The notes under the pieces were generated by a model. It saw only the letters and a list, made by a program, of their open reading frames with translations. It did not search any database and had not been told where the DNA came from. Of a DNA stretch of 61,200 nucleotides, positions 1-10,000 are shown in pieces. The DNA is from an uncultured Prevotella sp. (lineage in GTDB: Bacteria > Bacteroidota > Bacteroidia > Bacteroidales > Bacteroidaceae), in the NCBI GenBank assembly GCA_947169685.1, contig CAMVQS010000006.1, positions 1-61,200 on the forward strand. Direction: 5' to 3'. Position numbers and translations under genes: made by a program. Position 1 is the stretch's first letter. Each line of letters opens with the position of its first letter.

Positions 1-123
1 TTCAACGACTACGGCTACGGCACGTTCATCAGCGGTCCCTCGAAGACTGCCGACATCGCCCAGGTGCTCGTCATGGGCGCCCAAGCCGCCCGCAGCGTCA
101 CGGTATTCCTGATGCCAGAATAA
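1..123 (+). CDS. LUD-domain (LutC/YkgG-like) protein, 3' end only
   Basis: Partial gene whose 5' part lies outside the window. The last 40 residues contain [10 protein letters not shown], then an LVMGAQ-type segment and a TVFLM end. This matches the C-terminus of the LUD domain (LutC/YkgG), where GPS-x-TADIE precedes a conserved Gly-Ala-His/Gln turn. In the family such proteins act in the lactate-oxidation complex LutABC, so lutA/lutB homologues would be expected to the left. That is inference, because only the tail is visible. The gene ends in TAA at 121-123 and runs straight into a strong terminator. Confidence 0.72.
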   Translation, partial: FNDYGYGTFISGPSKTADIAQVLVMGAQAARSVTVFLMPE

Positions 124-157
124 TAAAAAGTGGTCAGTTCGCTGACCACTTTTTATT
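122..157 (+). terminator. Rho-independent terminator of the LUD gene
   Basis: A perfect 16-bp stem (122-137 with 142-157) closed by a TTCG loop. The 5' arm is A-rich and the 3' arm ends in TTTTTATT. It begins at the stop codon of the LUD gene and can also work on the minus strand, where the M6 protease gene ends at 263. Confidence 0.88.
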
Positions 158-168
158 GTTTCTTACTT

Positions 169-256
169 ACATACCGAGTAACGCATCGATACATACCGAG
201 TAACGACCCTTTACACGGCATGTAACGGTCCTTTACACGGCATGTAAAGAACCGCC
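169..256. repeat. 22-bp-period dyad array A (4 units)
   Basis: Four consecutive 22-bp units at 169-190, 191-212, 213-234 and 235-256. Units 1-2 share ACATACCGAGTAACG and units 3-4 share ACACGGCATGTAA; all four follow one degenerate pattern. On the minus strand each unit is an imperfect dyad (TTAC-N7-GTAA type) followed by a short G-rich linker. The array fills the space between the LUD terminator and the M6 protease stop. The same pattern recurs at 24898-24963 and 48217-48304. Confidence 0.85.
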
Positions 257-262
257 ACATAC

Positions 263-2722
263 TTATCGCACTACTTTCCTTGTTGTATTGCCTTGTTTGA
301 TGATGATGACACCACGGGCAGAAGCATCTACCTCACGCCCTGAGAGGTCGAAGTAGCGGACTGGAGCATTACCATCGGTCCTGATACCCGTAATGGCTGT
401 GGTACCAAACTCGAAGGTCTGCTCTGCACTCCACTGTGAATACGTATTCTCCTCACCTAACGCACGCACACGGCAAACATAGCGTTTGTTTGTATCCATA
501 TTAGTGAACGTATAACTATTGGTGTCACTAGAATACATGGTAGTAACAGTTGCGCGACGTGGAGCCAGTGCAGGAGCATTGTTAAGACCCAGCTGCTCTG
601 CCGTCCATGTACCATCATAAATTGCAAAATAGTTTAAGTACATCTGTGATTGGGGGGAGATTCTCAGGCGGAACAAGTCGTTCTGGTTAGGAATGGTAAA
701 ATTGAACACCTGCTTACTATTCCCCGTCACCTCGAACTCCACATTTTCTGTTACAATATCTGCGCTCGAACCACCAGTTTTCACACTCTCAAACTTCATG
801 GTGCCCTTAACACTGGTGCCACTGGTAAACACGTCAGCTCCCATCACAAAGGTTACCTGCTGTGATGACGGAGCCCCCCACCAAGAGAGTGTCTCAATAT
901 AGCCAGTGGAAGTGGAGGTACCGATACGCAATTTTTGAGGGGTTGTGAATAATTTACTACCAGTCCACGACGTTAGTCCATAGCTTGACAACTTCGAACC
1001 AATATCCGTAAATCCAGCCGTTTTACTGTAGCACTTGCTGAAGTCATACTCACGCAGTAAAGCTTCATTAGGGTCACTGGCGGCCTTATCAATCATAGTC
1101 AATTCTATCTCATAGCCGACAGCTCCTTTGACCGCAGGCCATGACAGCGTAAAGCCATTACCAGTAGCAAGCTCTGTCGTCTCGATATTAGCAGGAATAC
1201 CCATTTCAGGACGACAGGCCACAAAGGATACCGTCATAGCCTCCGTATCCTCCGTAATGTTGTCTATCTGCTTGTTCATAAACTTGGTGCCATCCGTGTT
1301 GACATTGTAAAGAATAGCAGCAGGTGTAGTATGGTTACCCAGCATGGTGTTTCCTGTCGTGCCAGGCCAAGGGTCGCCAGCCTTACTGGCGGAACGCTCG
1401 CTATAGTCATCATCTGCAGCTATGATGGTCATTCGCTGGCGATTGGCAACCGTATTAACAGTATTATTACTCCATGCATTTTTGCTGTAATCCACATGAA
1501 GAATAAGCATTCCATGACCATATAGTTTCTTGTCGAAATCCACTGGCTGTCGATTCTCCAACAAATAGTATTCGTCCTTATTCTTCTCGTTATAGAGCAC
1601 GTAGGCCACTGGATTCGTTGCCAAAGGAGGCATATCAGTGATACGAGTCATCTCCTTGATTTCCACAGGTTCCATCCAGCCAGAGAACCAACGCTCATAA
1701 GAAGTGTAGCCAGCTGGCGTGCATGAGTTACCATTATAGCTACCTGCACACATCACATCCCAACTGCCCATACCATAATTGTCTCCTGCTGTATCATACA
1801 TATCAGGCAAACCCAGACAGTGGGAGAACTCATGACAAGCAGTACCTATTCCATCCATGATAGAACCAGAATTCCTCATCAACTCGGCCGAACAGCCATA
1901 GGTATTAATGGTTACTCCATTATGCTCCCTGGTGGCATTCTCTGCGCTCAAGGACCATTCATGCGGCCAGATAGTTTCAGCAGCAGCACCTTGTGCCTCT
2001 GCATAGCCAGCATAAATGACGAAAACCTGATCAACCTCACCATCATTGTCCCAGTCGTATTTTGAGAAATCCACCCCAGCCTTATATGCAGCGTCCACAA
2101 CCTCAGCTACCATGAGTGCTGGGTGAGTGTCGTTATGCTCTTTCCCATAGTCATCCGTATAGTGCTTACCATAATAAGCCATATTTTCAGATACAGTGAA
2201 AGGTCCGACCACATCAAAGTCAATGGTTAACTTACCATAGCTCTGCTTCTTGAAATAGTCACGCACAGAGCCAGCCATACCACCCTCACTATAGCCCTCC
2301 TCATTGAAGAAGCGAGTAAACGTCTCCTGGGGATTGGGGGTCACAAACTTCACGTCCTGATATTCAAGCAGGATAACCAATCCACGCTGGGTGCCTGTTG
2401 TTGTACTAACCTCACCAACACGCTTGGCTGCCCGTCTGCCTGCCATTTTACCAACAGCCAGCCTCTCCTGCCTCAGTGCCGTCCACTGCTCGCTCACTTC
2501 TTCGGCAGCCAATCGAATCAGTTCTCTATCCTTTAGTTTGTAGGCATTTCCCTCTGCATCCGTATAATACGAAAAGTGCTCATCGCCTTTCAACGTCAGC
2601 TCTACGATAGAGCCATTCTTCAGCTTCACCTTCTTTTTCAGTCCTGGCTTAGCAGGCACAGCAAAGGTGCTTATTGCAGCCATCATCATGGCTAATGTCG
2701 TAAGTAAAAGTCTTTTTCTCAT
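263..2722 (-). CDS. Secreted M6-family (immune inhibitor A-like) metalloprotease
   Basis: 819 aa. An N-terminal signal peptide (MRKRLLLTTLAMMMAAISTF) sends it to the envelope. The zinc site is HEFSHCLGLPD with His297, Glu298 and His301; the surrounding GTACHEFSH and YGMGSWDVM segments are typical of the M6 domain. After the catalytic part (to about residue 500) come a fibronectin/jelly-roll-like region and a C-terminus with RYFDLSGREV, GVIIIKQG and a KVVR end. That end resembles the short C-terminal sorting/anchoring segments of secreted Prevotella proteins (type IX secretion type), which is inference. It has its own promoter, downstream of the terminator that ends the SusCD operon. It probably degrades extracellular protein; substrate unknown. 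Confidence 0.87.
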   Translation of the reverse strand: MRKRLLLTTLAMMMAAISTFAVPAKPGLKKKVKLKNGSIVELTLKGDEHFSYYTDAEGNAYKLKDRELIRLAAEEVSEQWTALRQERLAVGKMAGRRAAKRVGEVSTTTGTQRGLVILLEYQDVKFVTPNPQETFTRFFNEEGYSEGGMAGSVRDYFKKQSYGKLTIDFDVVGPFTVSENMAYYGKHYTDDYGKEHNDTHPALMVAEVVDAAYKAGVDFSKYDWDNDGEVDQVFVIYAGYAEAQGAAAETIWPHEWSLSAENATREHNGVTINTYGCSAELMRNSGSIMDGIGTACHEFSHCLGLPDMYDTAGDNYGMGSWDVMCAGSYNGNSCTPAGYTSYERWFSGWMEPVEIKEMTRITDMPPLATNPVAYVLYNEKNKDEYYLLENRQPVDFDKKLYGHGMLILHVDYSKNAWSNNTVNTVANRQRMTIIAADDDYSERSASKAGDPWPGTTGNTMLGNHTTPAAILYNVNTDGTKFMNKQIDNITEDTEAMTVSFVACRPEMGIPANIETTELATGNGFTLSWPAVKGAVGYEIELTMIDKAASDPNEALLREYDFSKCYSKTAGFTDIGSKLSSYGLTSWTGSKLFTTPQKLRIGTSTSTGYIETLSWWGAPSSQQVTFVMGADVFTSGTSVKGTMKFESVKTGGSSADIVTENVEFEVTGNSKQVFNFTIPNQNDLFRLRISPQSQMYLNYFAIYDGTWTAEQLGLNNAPALAPRRATVTTMYSSDTNSYTFTNMDTNKRYVCRVRALGEENTYSQWSAEQTFEFGTTAITGIRTDGNAPVRYFDLSGREVDASARGVIIIKQGNTTRKVVR

Positions 2723-2746
2723 AGAATTGAATCTTTATATTGCCTG

Positions 2747-2777
2747 CAAAGATAAGCAATATTTTTGAATTCACAAA
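2747..2777 (-). promoter_or_regulatory. Promoter of the M6 protease gene
   Basis: On the minus strand TATCTTTG (2747-2754) matches the Bacteroidota -7 consensus. TTTG (2774-2777) lies 19 bp upstream. The -7 box is 24 bp from the ATG, so the leader is short. Confidence 0.75.
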
Positions 2778-2860
2778 GATATAGGCTGCAAAATTTACGC
2801 CGGCATCATTAGAGGGAAAGCCTCAGAGTACGAAAAAGTGAGCGAATCTTTTGGAAAAAT

Positions 2861-2902
2861 AAGAGGCGCGAGCCTCAATGATGTGAGCTCGCGCCTCTTT
2901 TA
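2861..2902 (-). terminator. Terminator of the SusCD/SusE-like operon
   Basis: AAGAGGCGCGAGC pairs with GCTCGCGCCTCTT around a 13-nt loop. On the minus strand it is followed by TTATTTTT. It sits just past the stop of the lipoprotein gene at 2925 and also has T residues on the plus side. Confidence 0.85.
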
Positions 2903-2924
2903 TGGTATAAAGTCCTAACGAACA

Positions 2925-4895
2925 TTACTTTTTCAAAGTCATCGCATGCAGGAGATACTTCTTCATCATTTCCTTCTTGACCTCAACCTGCTTGCTCTGA
3001 TGGAAGTTTCCACGCAAACGGCGGGCAAAGTCGCTGGCTGCTGCAGCACGCTTAGCTTTAGCAACTTCAGCAGGAGCGGCTCCTGGGAGAACTACCTTTG
3101 AAGCCAGTGTGGTTCCACCATAATATAACAGCTGTCCACCTCTATACAGATAACCTTGGAATTCGGTACCATCCTGTGTAGCTACAGTGGGGAAGGTGAT
3201 AACTCCCGACTCCAGTGTACCAAATCTCGTTGGGAAATTGGCAATTACGACAGCAGGCTCATAGCTGCTGTACTTTTGGATGAGATATCCACCATAACTC
3301 TCAATGCTGAACTCACCTTTACCGAAGTCAACACCTGTTTCCTGATTTAGGATATATACACCTGCGGGATCCTCGGCATGAATGGTAATATCCTTCTCAC
3401 CACCAGTTTCACCAAACAAAACTACTAAAGGTGCATAAGCATTCTTAATGCGATAGATGCCAGGAGTCTCTGTACTCTCTTCGATTTCTACCTGGTAAGT
3501 CTCAGGCTCGTAGGGGATGAAATTGCCATTTTCATCTTCTTCTCCATAGTAAGAGACGATATAGTCGTCAGTATAGTAACCTATACCTAATGACTGCCAA
3601 GGATTATTGCCACCACCATAGTATTCAAACTTAGCAGCTACAACAGTCTTCACATTCTCACCATCTAATACAACGACAACAACCTGCAACTTACCTGCCA
3701 TGTCCTCAGGAATAGGAACCTGAATAGAACCAGCAGCAACATCGGTAGCCTCCAGTTCACCAGCTGCAATAGCGTCAGCTACTGCCGCAGCATCAGCAGA
3801 TCCATCAACAACTACAGCCTTCACAGTCTCTGCATCTGCACCTAATGTCAGGTTAGCTACAGCAAATACGCTGCCCGCTACATCGGTAAAGATACCACTG
3901 TAAACAATCTCTGCAGAATAGTCAGCAGGAGTAAATCCTGGGAATAAAATCTCAATCTGTTTGTCGTCTTGAGAATGATTCCATCCACCAACGCCTGGAA
4001 TATAATACCAAGGAGCCAAGTTAATCTGACCAGGTGTTCCGTCTTCCTGATAAGCAGCCACATAGTTCTTCAGATAAGCTCCCTCTACATGCCAGCTCGC
4101 GTGGAACATTTCATCAGAAACGTGGAAGCCCCAGACTTCACCATCAGCATCGCCACTATCGTAGCTAGAGATATAGTATCCCGTACGGAACGGCTCAAAT
4201 GTTACCAGATTATTACGTGTCAGTATAGCACCGCCAACCTCTTCGCCTGCATGACGCAGTTGGAAGGTGAGATATTCAGACGGACCTTTATTCACAGAAC
4301 CAGCCGTGTAGCCGCCTTCAACCAGAATCTCATCGTAGGGATTAACCAAACGATAAATGTCTGGATCAATCTCATTCTGCTGCAGGACAACATCAAAGTA
4401 GGTCTCGTCGTCAAACATAAAGGAATCCATGAACTTAGCCTTACCAATCGTTACAAACGGTGAAGGAATACCAGCGGCAAAGCTAATCTGGGCATCACCA
4501 TAAGGAGTGGTGTTGTCAGCATCAGCAAGTGTCAAGGTGATGGGCTTGAAGTCATCATACTCCAACACATCTGGATTGTAACCGATAGTTACTGTAGCAG
4601 TTTTCTCACCAGCAGCAAATGACACTGAACTAGGAATCGTGAAGATACCTGATTCGTCAGTGCTCGTCAATGCGATGGTAATAGCTTCATCAGCAGCGAT
4701 ACGAAGAACCTGCACATTGAATGTGGTAGCATCCTTGGACAATGAAACTTTGCTGGCCACATTGTCAAAGTACACCTGTTGTCCAGATGCAGTTGCAGCC
4801 TGATACTCATACTTGTCGGTACAAGCAGTCAGCGTCAGTCCAAGAATGGCTGCGAGGGCTATAAATGTATTTTTTATTGTCTTATTCATATTCAT
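2925..4895 (-). CDS. SusE-like surface lipoprotein of the SusCD locus
   Basis: 656 aa. The lipoprotein signal peptide ends in LTAC (Cys about residue 25), so it should be anchored in the outer membrane. Residues ~40-140 look like a Calx-beta/Ig-type beta-sandwich (VSFAAGEKTATVTIGY). Two similar segments follow, each with a GIGYYTDD- or ETYFDVVLQ-like stretch and an IYRLVNPY/IYRIKNAY motif, so the rest looks internally repeated. It is the last gene of the operon, 18 bp after susD. Position and architecture suggest a surface ligand-binding protein, as SusE/SusF are for starch, but I cannot name the ligand. The final residues are unusually Lys-rich. Two ATGs (4895, 4889) compete as start. Confidence 0.7.
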   Translation of the reverse strand: MNMNKTIKNTFIALAAILGLTLTACTDKYEYQAATASGQQVYFDNVASKVSLSKDATTFNVQVLRIAADEAITIALTSTDESGIFTIPSSVSFAAGEKTATVTIGYNPDVLEYDDFKPITLTLADADNTTPYGDAQISFAAGIPSPFVTIGKAKFMDSFMFDDETYFDVVLQQNEIDPDIYRLVNPYDEILVEGGYTAGSVNKGPSEYLTFQLRHAGEEVGGAILTRNNLVTFEPFRTGYYISSYDSGDADGEVWGFHVSDEMFHASWHVEGAYLKNYVAAYQEDGTPGQINLAPWYYIPGVGGWNHSQDDKQIEILFPGFTPADYSAEIVYSGIFTDVAGSVFAVANLTLGADAETVKAVVVDGSADAAAVADAIAAGELEATDVAAGSIQVPIPEDMAGKLQVVVVVLDGENVKTVVAAKFEYYGGGNNPWQSLGIGYYTDDYIVSYYGEEDENGNFIPYEPETYQVEIEESTETPGIYRIKNAYAPLVVLFGETGGEKDITIHAEDPAGVYILNQETGVDFGKGEFSIESYGGYLIQKYSSYEPAVVIANFPTRFGTLESGVITFPTVATQDGTEFQGYLYRGGQLLYYGGTTLASKVVLPGAAPAEVAKAKRAAAASDFARRLRGNFHQSKQVEVKKEMMKKYLLHAMTLKK

Positions 4896-4913
4896 TTCGC
4901 TTTTTAACAGTTA

Positions 4914-6554
4914 TTATTTCCACTGAGTATAGAGACCTGAAGGATCAGGATTGTTCCAGTGGTTCACGGCCTGATTGTCCTGATACTCACTGACAGAGAT
5001 AACAAGGTTCATCCAAGCAGGACGGCCATTGGTATTCAGACGCAGACGATCGAAGAACGGTGTGCCTTCGTAACCACGAGTAACACTCATGTTCAGACGC
5101 TTGTAGTCGAAGAAGAGCTGGCCCTCACCCCATAGTTCAACACGCTTCTGGAAGATGATCTCATCGACAGCCTCATCCTTTGTACTTGCATTTGTGCTAT
5201 AAGAAGGATCACGATACTTGGTCATGAAGTCTGTCAGTGTAGCAATACCTGCAGCAGGATTACTTTGAGCCTCAGCTTCAGCCTTGATGAAATACATCTC
5301 CTCAACACGCATCAGAGGAATAGCGGTTGCAGAACCAACATTGTAGTCCTCTTGATTACCCTGACCAGGACGGAACTTTACAGAAGCATAGGTGGGGAGT
5401 GCCTCTGCCTCTTCGGCAGAAAGGTATTCAATATGATTCTTGGAACTCTGGTCGCGTAATGAAGAACCTTCAGGAGCCTGCCACCACTTTTTACGCCAGT
5501 CTGTGTCAGAAATACGCTCATAGAAGTTCTTGTCGCAGATAACATACTGTCCCGTTGCAGCACCTGTATAACCATAAGTGGTCTGGTTGGACATCCATGA
5601 GGTGAAGTTGACAATACCCGACTGAACGGCATCACTTTCTTTAACCAAATTAACACACCACATGAATTGTGTATAGGTATTCATACCAGAAGCCTTGTCC
5701 AGCGCAACAGCCTCAGACAGAGGGGTCATACCAGAAGCATCGATAGCCTGCTGGGCAGCAACTGCTGCTGCAGGATAATCTTCCTTCCACATATTTAGAC
5801 GAGCCTCCAAACCATATACACAAGCCAAGTTAGGCAAGGTACGGTTCAAACGGTCGCTGATGTTGTCAATATACTTCTTGGCTTCAGCAATATCGCCCTC
5901 TATGAAAGCAACCATATCTGCCTTCTTGGCACGGGGATTGTTACGAGCCTGTTCTTCTGTCAAATCGGGCGTTACAATAGGTACTGTAAGTCCAAGTACA
6001 TCGTTACCATCAGAATTAACACTGGAGGTCTTATCGTTAGGCAGGAACTCGTACATACGAGCCATATCCATATATGCCATGGCACGTACGGCATAGGCAG
6101 CACCCAAATAGCCGAGCTGATCCTTTGTGGCTGTTTCAGGATTTACCACCGAGATAATAGAGTTGGCTGCCTGAATCAGTTTGTAATAATAAGTCCATAC
6201 GTAGGCAATATATATGTAACGACCGTCCAAGTTCATATTTGCACCAAAGTAATAGAAGTGGTAGGCATAGCTGCTGGTGGGGAAGCCTGCATCGTTACAC
6301 ATCATATCACGAATAATAAGAAGAGCAGGATAGCCAAATGGGGCATGCCAGTTATACCTGTCAACATAATCATCATCCATATCACCCAATTGGGCAGGAA
6401 TGGCCATAGCTTGAGCCTTGGTTGCAGAGCTGGAACGCTCGGCCTGGTCCTGTGTAGCCACGTCCGTGGGCTCTGTCTCTTCAATACAACTGGTGTTAAC
6501 CAAAGCCAGTGAGAAGAGACCTACCATCATGATTGATTTAATATATCTTTTCAT
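4914..6554 (-). CDS. susD: SusD/RagB-family nutrient-binding lipoprotein
   Basis: 546 aa. The lipoprotein signal ends in VNTSC (Cys about residue 23). The sequence has the SusD/RagB pattern: an N-terminal TPR-like helical region (YVWTYYYKLIQAANSII), the AYAVRAMAYMDMARMYEF helix pair, and a C-terminal segment with MRVEEMYFIKAEAEAQ and an ELWGEGQLFFDYKRL end region. SusD proteins cap the SusC barrel and deliver ligand. It lies 30 bp downstream of susC and 18 bp upstream of the SusE-like gene. No glycoside hydrolase is in the operon, so the substrate is open. Confidence 0.93.
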   Translation of the reverse strand: MKRYIKSIMMVGLFSLALVNTSCIEETEPTDVATQDQAERSSSATKAQAMAIPAQLGDMDDDYVDRYNWHAPFGYPALLIIRDMMCNDAGFPTSSYAYHFYYFGANMNLDGRYIYIAYVWTYYYKLIQAANSIISVVNPETATKDQLGYLGAAYAVRAMAYMDMARMYEFLPNDKTSSVNSDGNDVLGLTVPIVTPDLTEEQARNNPRAKKADMVAFIEGDIAEAKKYIDNISDRLNRTLPNLACVYGLEARLNMWKEDYPAAAVAAQQAIDASGMTPLSEAVALDKASGMNTYTQFMWCVNLVKESDAVQSGIVNFTSWMSNQTTYGYTGAATGQYVICDKNFYERISDTDWRKKWWQAPEGSSLRDQSSKNHIEYLSAEEAEALPTYASVKFRPGQGNQEDYNVGSATAIPLMRVEEMYFIKAEAEAQSNPAAGIATLTDFMTKYRDPSYSTNASTKDEAVDEIIFQKRVELWGEGQLFFDYKRLNMSVTRGYEGTPFFDRLRLNTNGRPAWMNLVISVSEYQDNQAVNHWNNPDPSGLYTQWK

Positions 6555-6584
6555 ATTTCTTTTTTTCCTTTTAACTTTAAACCA

Positions 6585-9500
6585 TTAGAACGTAACAGTC
6601 AAACCACCAGAGATGGTACGAATAGGTGAGTAATAACCTTGACCACTGCCACCCGTGATAGATACACGAGGATCAAGACCCTGGCGCTTAGACCATACCC
6701 ATACGTTGTCAGCAACAGCGTAGAAACGAATCTTCTGAACACCGAACTTCATGGTGAAGTTCTTTGGCAGCGTGTAGCCCAGTGTAATGTTCTGCAGTGA
6801 AAGATAAGAAGCACTTGTCAAGAAACGGTCAGATGCACCGGCCATATAGGTGTCACCATACTGCAGACGGGGTATGTCAGTGCTTGTATTCTCTGATGAC
6901 CAAGCGTTGAGCAGATCAACATGAAGGCCATAACCACCACGAGAGCCCAGAGACATGAGTGAAGCATACTGTGAGTCGTAAACCTTACCACCCAGCTGAT
7001 ACTGGAAGTCAACAGAGAAGTCGAGACCCTTCCAGCTAACACTTGTTCCAAAACCACCATATACATCGGGCAGAACATCATCAATGATGAAGTAATCTGC
7101 CTCAGAATAGGTAAGCGTAGTACCGAGTTTATCTACGACAGGATTCCCATTCGCATCAAGCTCAAGACCATCATCCGTCTTCTTATACTGATACTTATAC
7201 CACAATGACTCACCAGCATGAGAGGGGTCGTATGCTTCAGCACCAGTAGACTCCCATGTTTCCTCATTGTAAACACCAGCATATTTCATTGTGTAGTATG
7301 AGTAGCGAGACTCACCCTCCGTATAGAAGAAGTTGCCCGACTTGTAACCCTGATACTTACCATCAGCTGTCCACTGTGTCTTACGTTCCTCAGGCAGACG
7401 GGTAATCTCGTTGTGGTTTGAGGTCAGGTTGGCGTAAGCACTCCAAACCAAATCCTTATTGCGGATGATATCACCATTCAACTGAATCTCAACGCCATTA
7501 TTGCGCATATCACCGATATTGGCATAGTAGCCGCTATAGCCGAAGCTCTCAGGCAGCGTGAAGTAAGACAGCATGTCCTTCGTAATGTTCGAATAGTACT
7601 CGATACCACCAGTCAGACGGCCATTCCACAGCGAGAAGTCGATACCGACATTGAATTTACCGTTCTTCTCCCAAGAGATGTCAGGGTTACCCAGTGTTTC
7701 CGGAACCAATGCAGCCTGATCCTGAGAGTTCACGATACTGTAGTAGTTGATGTATCGATATGCACCAATCTGGTCATTACCATTCTCACCATAAGAGGCC
7801 TTCAACTTCAACTCGTCAATCCACTTAACCTTGAACCACTTCTCATGGTTGATAAGCCAACCACCACCGAGGCTCCAGAATGTACCCCAGCGATTCGAGG
7901 GTGCAAAGTGAGAAGAAGCCTCATATACAATACTTGCCTGAGCAAAATAACGATCATCATAGCTATACATTGCACGTGCCAGCCAAGACTCCGTGTTGTA
8001 GTCACCACGAGAAGAAGAACCAGAACCTGCAACAACAGCACCTGCCAACTCATCGTTTTCAGGAGAGAACTGGTTGTTCATATAATAATATAAATCATAG
8101 TTACGCATACGATAGTACTCATGACCTGCCATCAATTCAATGTCGTGCTTGCCATAGAGCTGTTTCCAGTTGATACGCTGCTGGTAGTTGTATGTCCAAT
8201 AGCGCTGGTGCTCCTTTGTTACTTGACCATTCAGGTTGGAATACTGTCCGAAGTAGGGATTAGTGGTGTTGGTATAACGCCACTCACGTAGATAGATATT
8301 GTTGATTGAAGTAATGGAGAAGCCATAGGGAAGACGAACTTCCAGCGTACCTGTACCATTAAAGGTGTTACCCTCTGTGTTGCGCCTGTCAAGCTGGTTA
8401 GAAGACAAGGGGTTCGACTGGCTGAGATATGGACGAACCAACCCTACAGAACCGCGATCGCCATAGTCATAACGAACCATCTTAGAATTCTCATCGTAGA
8501 TGATGTTACCTTCAGCATCACGCATATAGACAGGATAGATAGGAGCAATATAGCCCAGCGCGAAAATGTTACCAGACGAACCACTCTCACCATCTTCACC
8601 CAAATAGTTACGGTCAAAGTGACCATAAGACATGTTGGCACCAATCTTCAACCATTCCTTCAACTGATAGTCGGCCTTCAAACGTGCGGTAAAGCGCTTG
8701 TAGTCAGAAGACTTTGTGATACCTTCGTTGCTGAGGTAATTGACAGAACCGTAGAATGTACCCTTGCTGGTGCTACCAGTAGCTGAAACGGTGTACTCCT
8801 GACGGGTACCAGTGTTGTAAATCTCGTCATTCCAATCGTCTGGATACAGATAGTAACCATTAACCACGTTACCCAGTGTAGCGTTGGGGTTCAACTTACC
8901 GTTCTGACCAATCAAATACTGACCCTGAGGAACATTATATACGTTATATTCCAAAGAAGTATTCTGGCCAGAGGCGAACATGGCATTGTTGGCATACTGC
9001 CAAGCTCCTTGAGCATCATAGCCTAACTTGTTCATTCCATAGTTGTACAGACCCTTGTACCACATCTCATAGTAACCAGCAGGGCTGTCGATATACTCAT
9101 ACTTTGGAGTAGCACGAACATTGGCACCCCACTTGGCATCTACTGTCACAATAGCATCCTTACCCTTCTTGGCACTTTTGGTTGTAATCAGGATTACACC
9201 ATTACCACCACGGGCACCGTAAAGTGCCGTAGAAGCAGCATCCTTCAACACCGTCATTGACTCAACGTCAGTCGGGTTGATGTCGTTCAGCGAACCATCG
9301 TAAGGAGATCCATCGAGCACAATCAGAGGATCACTACCTGCAGAGATAGAGTTGACACCACGGATACGGATGGTAGGTGTAGAACCAGGAGCACCTGTCA
9401 GGTTGGTAATCTGCACACCGGCAGCCTTACCACGCAGGGCATCAACAGCATTCGTAACCTGCACCTTACCAATCTCTTCAGCACCTACAACGGCAGCAGA

Positions 9501-9854
9501 ACCTGTAAATGCAGACTTCTTCTGTGTACCATAGGCCACAACCATCACCTCGTCAATAGAAGCAGCATCGCTCTTCAAAAAGACCTTCATGCCGTTCTTG
9601 GCTGTAACAGTCTGACTAATCATACCCAAGTACGAAATCTGCAACTGGGTTTTACCAGCAGGCAGCGTAATAGTGAACTGACCGTTCATGTCTGTCAACA
9701 GGCCAGTCCTGGTACCTACTACCTGAACAGCGGCACCGATAATCGGCTGACCGTCGTCCTGAGATATTACGGTACCTTTAACTGTAGTTTGTGCCATAGC
9801 CATTCCCAAACTCAGGAACAACGCGGCGAAAAACATCGTTAATCTTTTTTCCAT
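6585..9854 (-). CDS. susC: SusC/RagA-family TonB-dependent outer-membrane transporter
   Basis: 1089 aa with a signal peptide ending at AMAQ. Residues ~23-105 form a carboxypeptidase-D-like regulatory domain (TVKGTVISQDDGQPIIGAAV). DEVMVVAYGTQKKS then opens the plug domain, which contains the SusC-type segments IRGVNSISAGSDPLIVLDG and LKDAASTALYGARGGNG. A 22-strand barrel follows and ends in an aromatic-rich C-terminus (GGLTVTF). With SusD it would import a ligand across the outer membrane using TonB energy. It is the first gene of its operon, with a leader of more than 100 nt. The neighbouring secreted proteases (M6 downstream, M43 divergent) hint at peptide rather than glycan uptake; that is inference. 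Confidence 0.95.
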   Translation of the reverse strand: MEKRLTMFFAALFLSLGMAMAQTTVKGTVISQDDGQPIIGAAVQVVGTRTGLLTDMNGQFTITLPAGKTQLQISYLGMISQTVTAKNGMKVFLKSDAASIDEVMVVAYGTQKKSAFTGSAAVVGAEEIGKVQVTNAVDALRGKAAGVQITNLTGAPGSTPTIRIRGVNSISAGSDPLIVLDGSPYDGSLNDINPTDVESMTVLKDAASTALYGARGGNGVILITTKSAKKGKDAIVTVDAKWGANVRATPKYEYIDSPAGYYEMWYKGLYNYGMNKLGYDAQGAWQYANNAMFASGQNTSLEYNVYNVPQGQYLIGQNGKLNPNATLGNVVNGYYLYPDDWNDEIYNTGTRQEYTVSATGSTSKGTFYGSVNYLSNEGITKSSDYKRFTARLKADYQLKEWLKIGANMSYGHFDRNYLGEDGESGSSGNIFALGYIAPIYPVYMRDAEGNIIYDENSKMVRYDYGDRGSVGLVRPYLSQSNPLSSNQLDRRNTEGNTFNGTGTLEVRLPYGFSITSINNIYLREWRYTNTTNPYFGQYSNLNGQVTKEHQRYWTYNYQQRINWKQLYGKHDIELMAGHEYYRMRNYDLYYYMNNQFSPENDELAGAVVAGSGSSSRGDYNTESWLARAMYSYDDRYFAQASIVYEASSHFAPSNRWGTFWSLGGGWLINHEKWFKVKWIDELKLKASYGENGNDQIGAYRYINYYSIVNSQDQAALVPETLGNPDISWEKNGKFNVGIDFSLWNGRLTGGIEYYSNITKDMLSYFTLPESFGYSGYYANIGDMRNNGVEIQLNGDIIRNKDLVWSAYANLTSNHNEITRLPEERKTQWTADGKYQGYKSGNFFYTEGESRYSYYTMKYAGVYNEETWESTGAEAYDPSHAGESLWYKYQYKKTDDGLELDANGNPVVDKLGTTLTYSEADYFIIDDVLPDVYGGFGTSVSWKGLDFSVDFQYQLGGKVYDSQYASLMSLGSRGGYGLHVDLLNAWSSENTSTDIPRLQYGDTYMAGASDRFLTSASYLSLQNITLGYTLPKNFTMKFGVQKIRFYAVADNVWVWSKRQGLDPRVSITGGSGQGYYSPIRTISGGLTVTF

Positions 9855-9968
9855 AAATTCTCTCTCGTTTATTTATTAAAATTAATAATAGTGTCTCAGC
9901 TTTGTTAAGTCTTTGTTTGCTTCATATACAAGCATGAGATAGGGGTCTTTCGGCTCCATAAAGTTTTG

Positions 9969-10000
9969 CAAAGGTAACACATACTTTTTTAATTAACAAA
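9969..10000 (-). promoter_or_regulatory. Promoter of the susC operon
   Basis: Minus-strand TACCTTTG (9969-9976) with TTTG at 9997-10000, a 20-bp spacer. Both boxes fit the Bacteroidota consensus. Transcription would start about 105-110 nt upstream of the susC ATG. Confidence 0.75.

Noticed and set aside
169..256. CRISPR-like or plasmid iteron array
   Set aside because: No spacers; it sits between two chromosomal genes with no replication gene near it. Kept as a dispersed repeat family instead.
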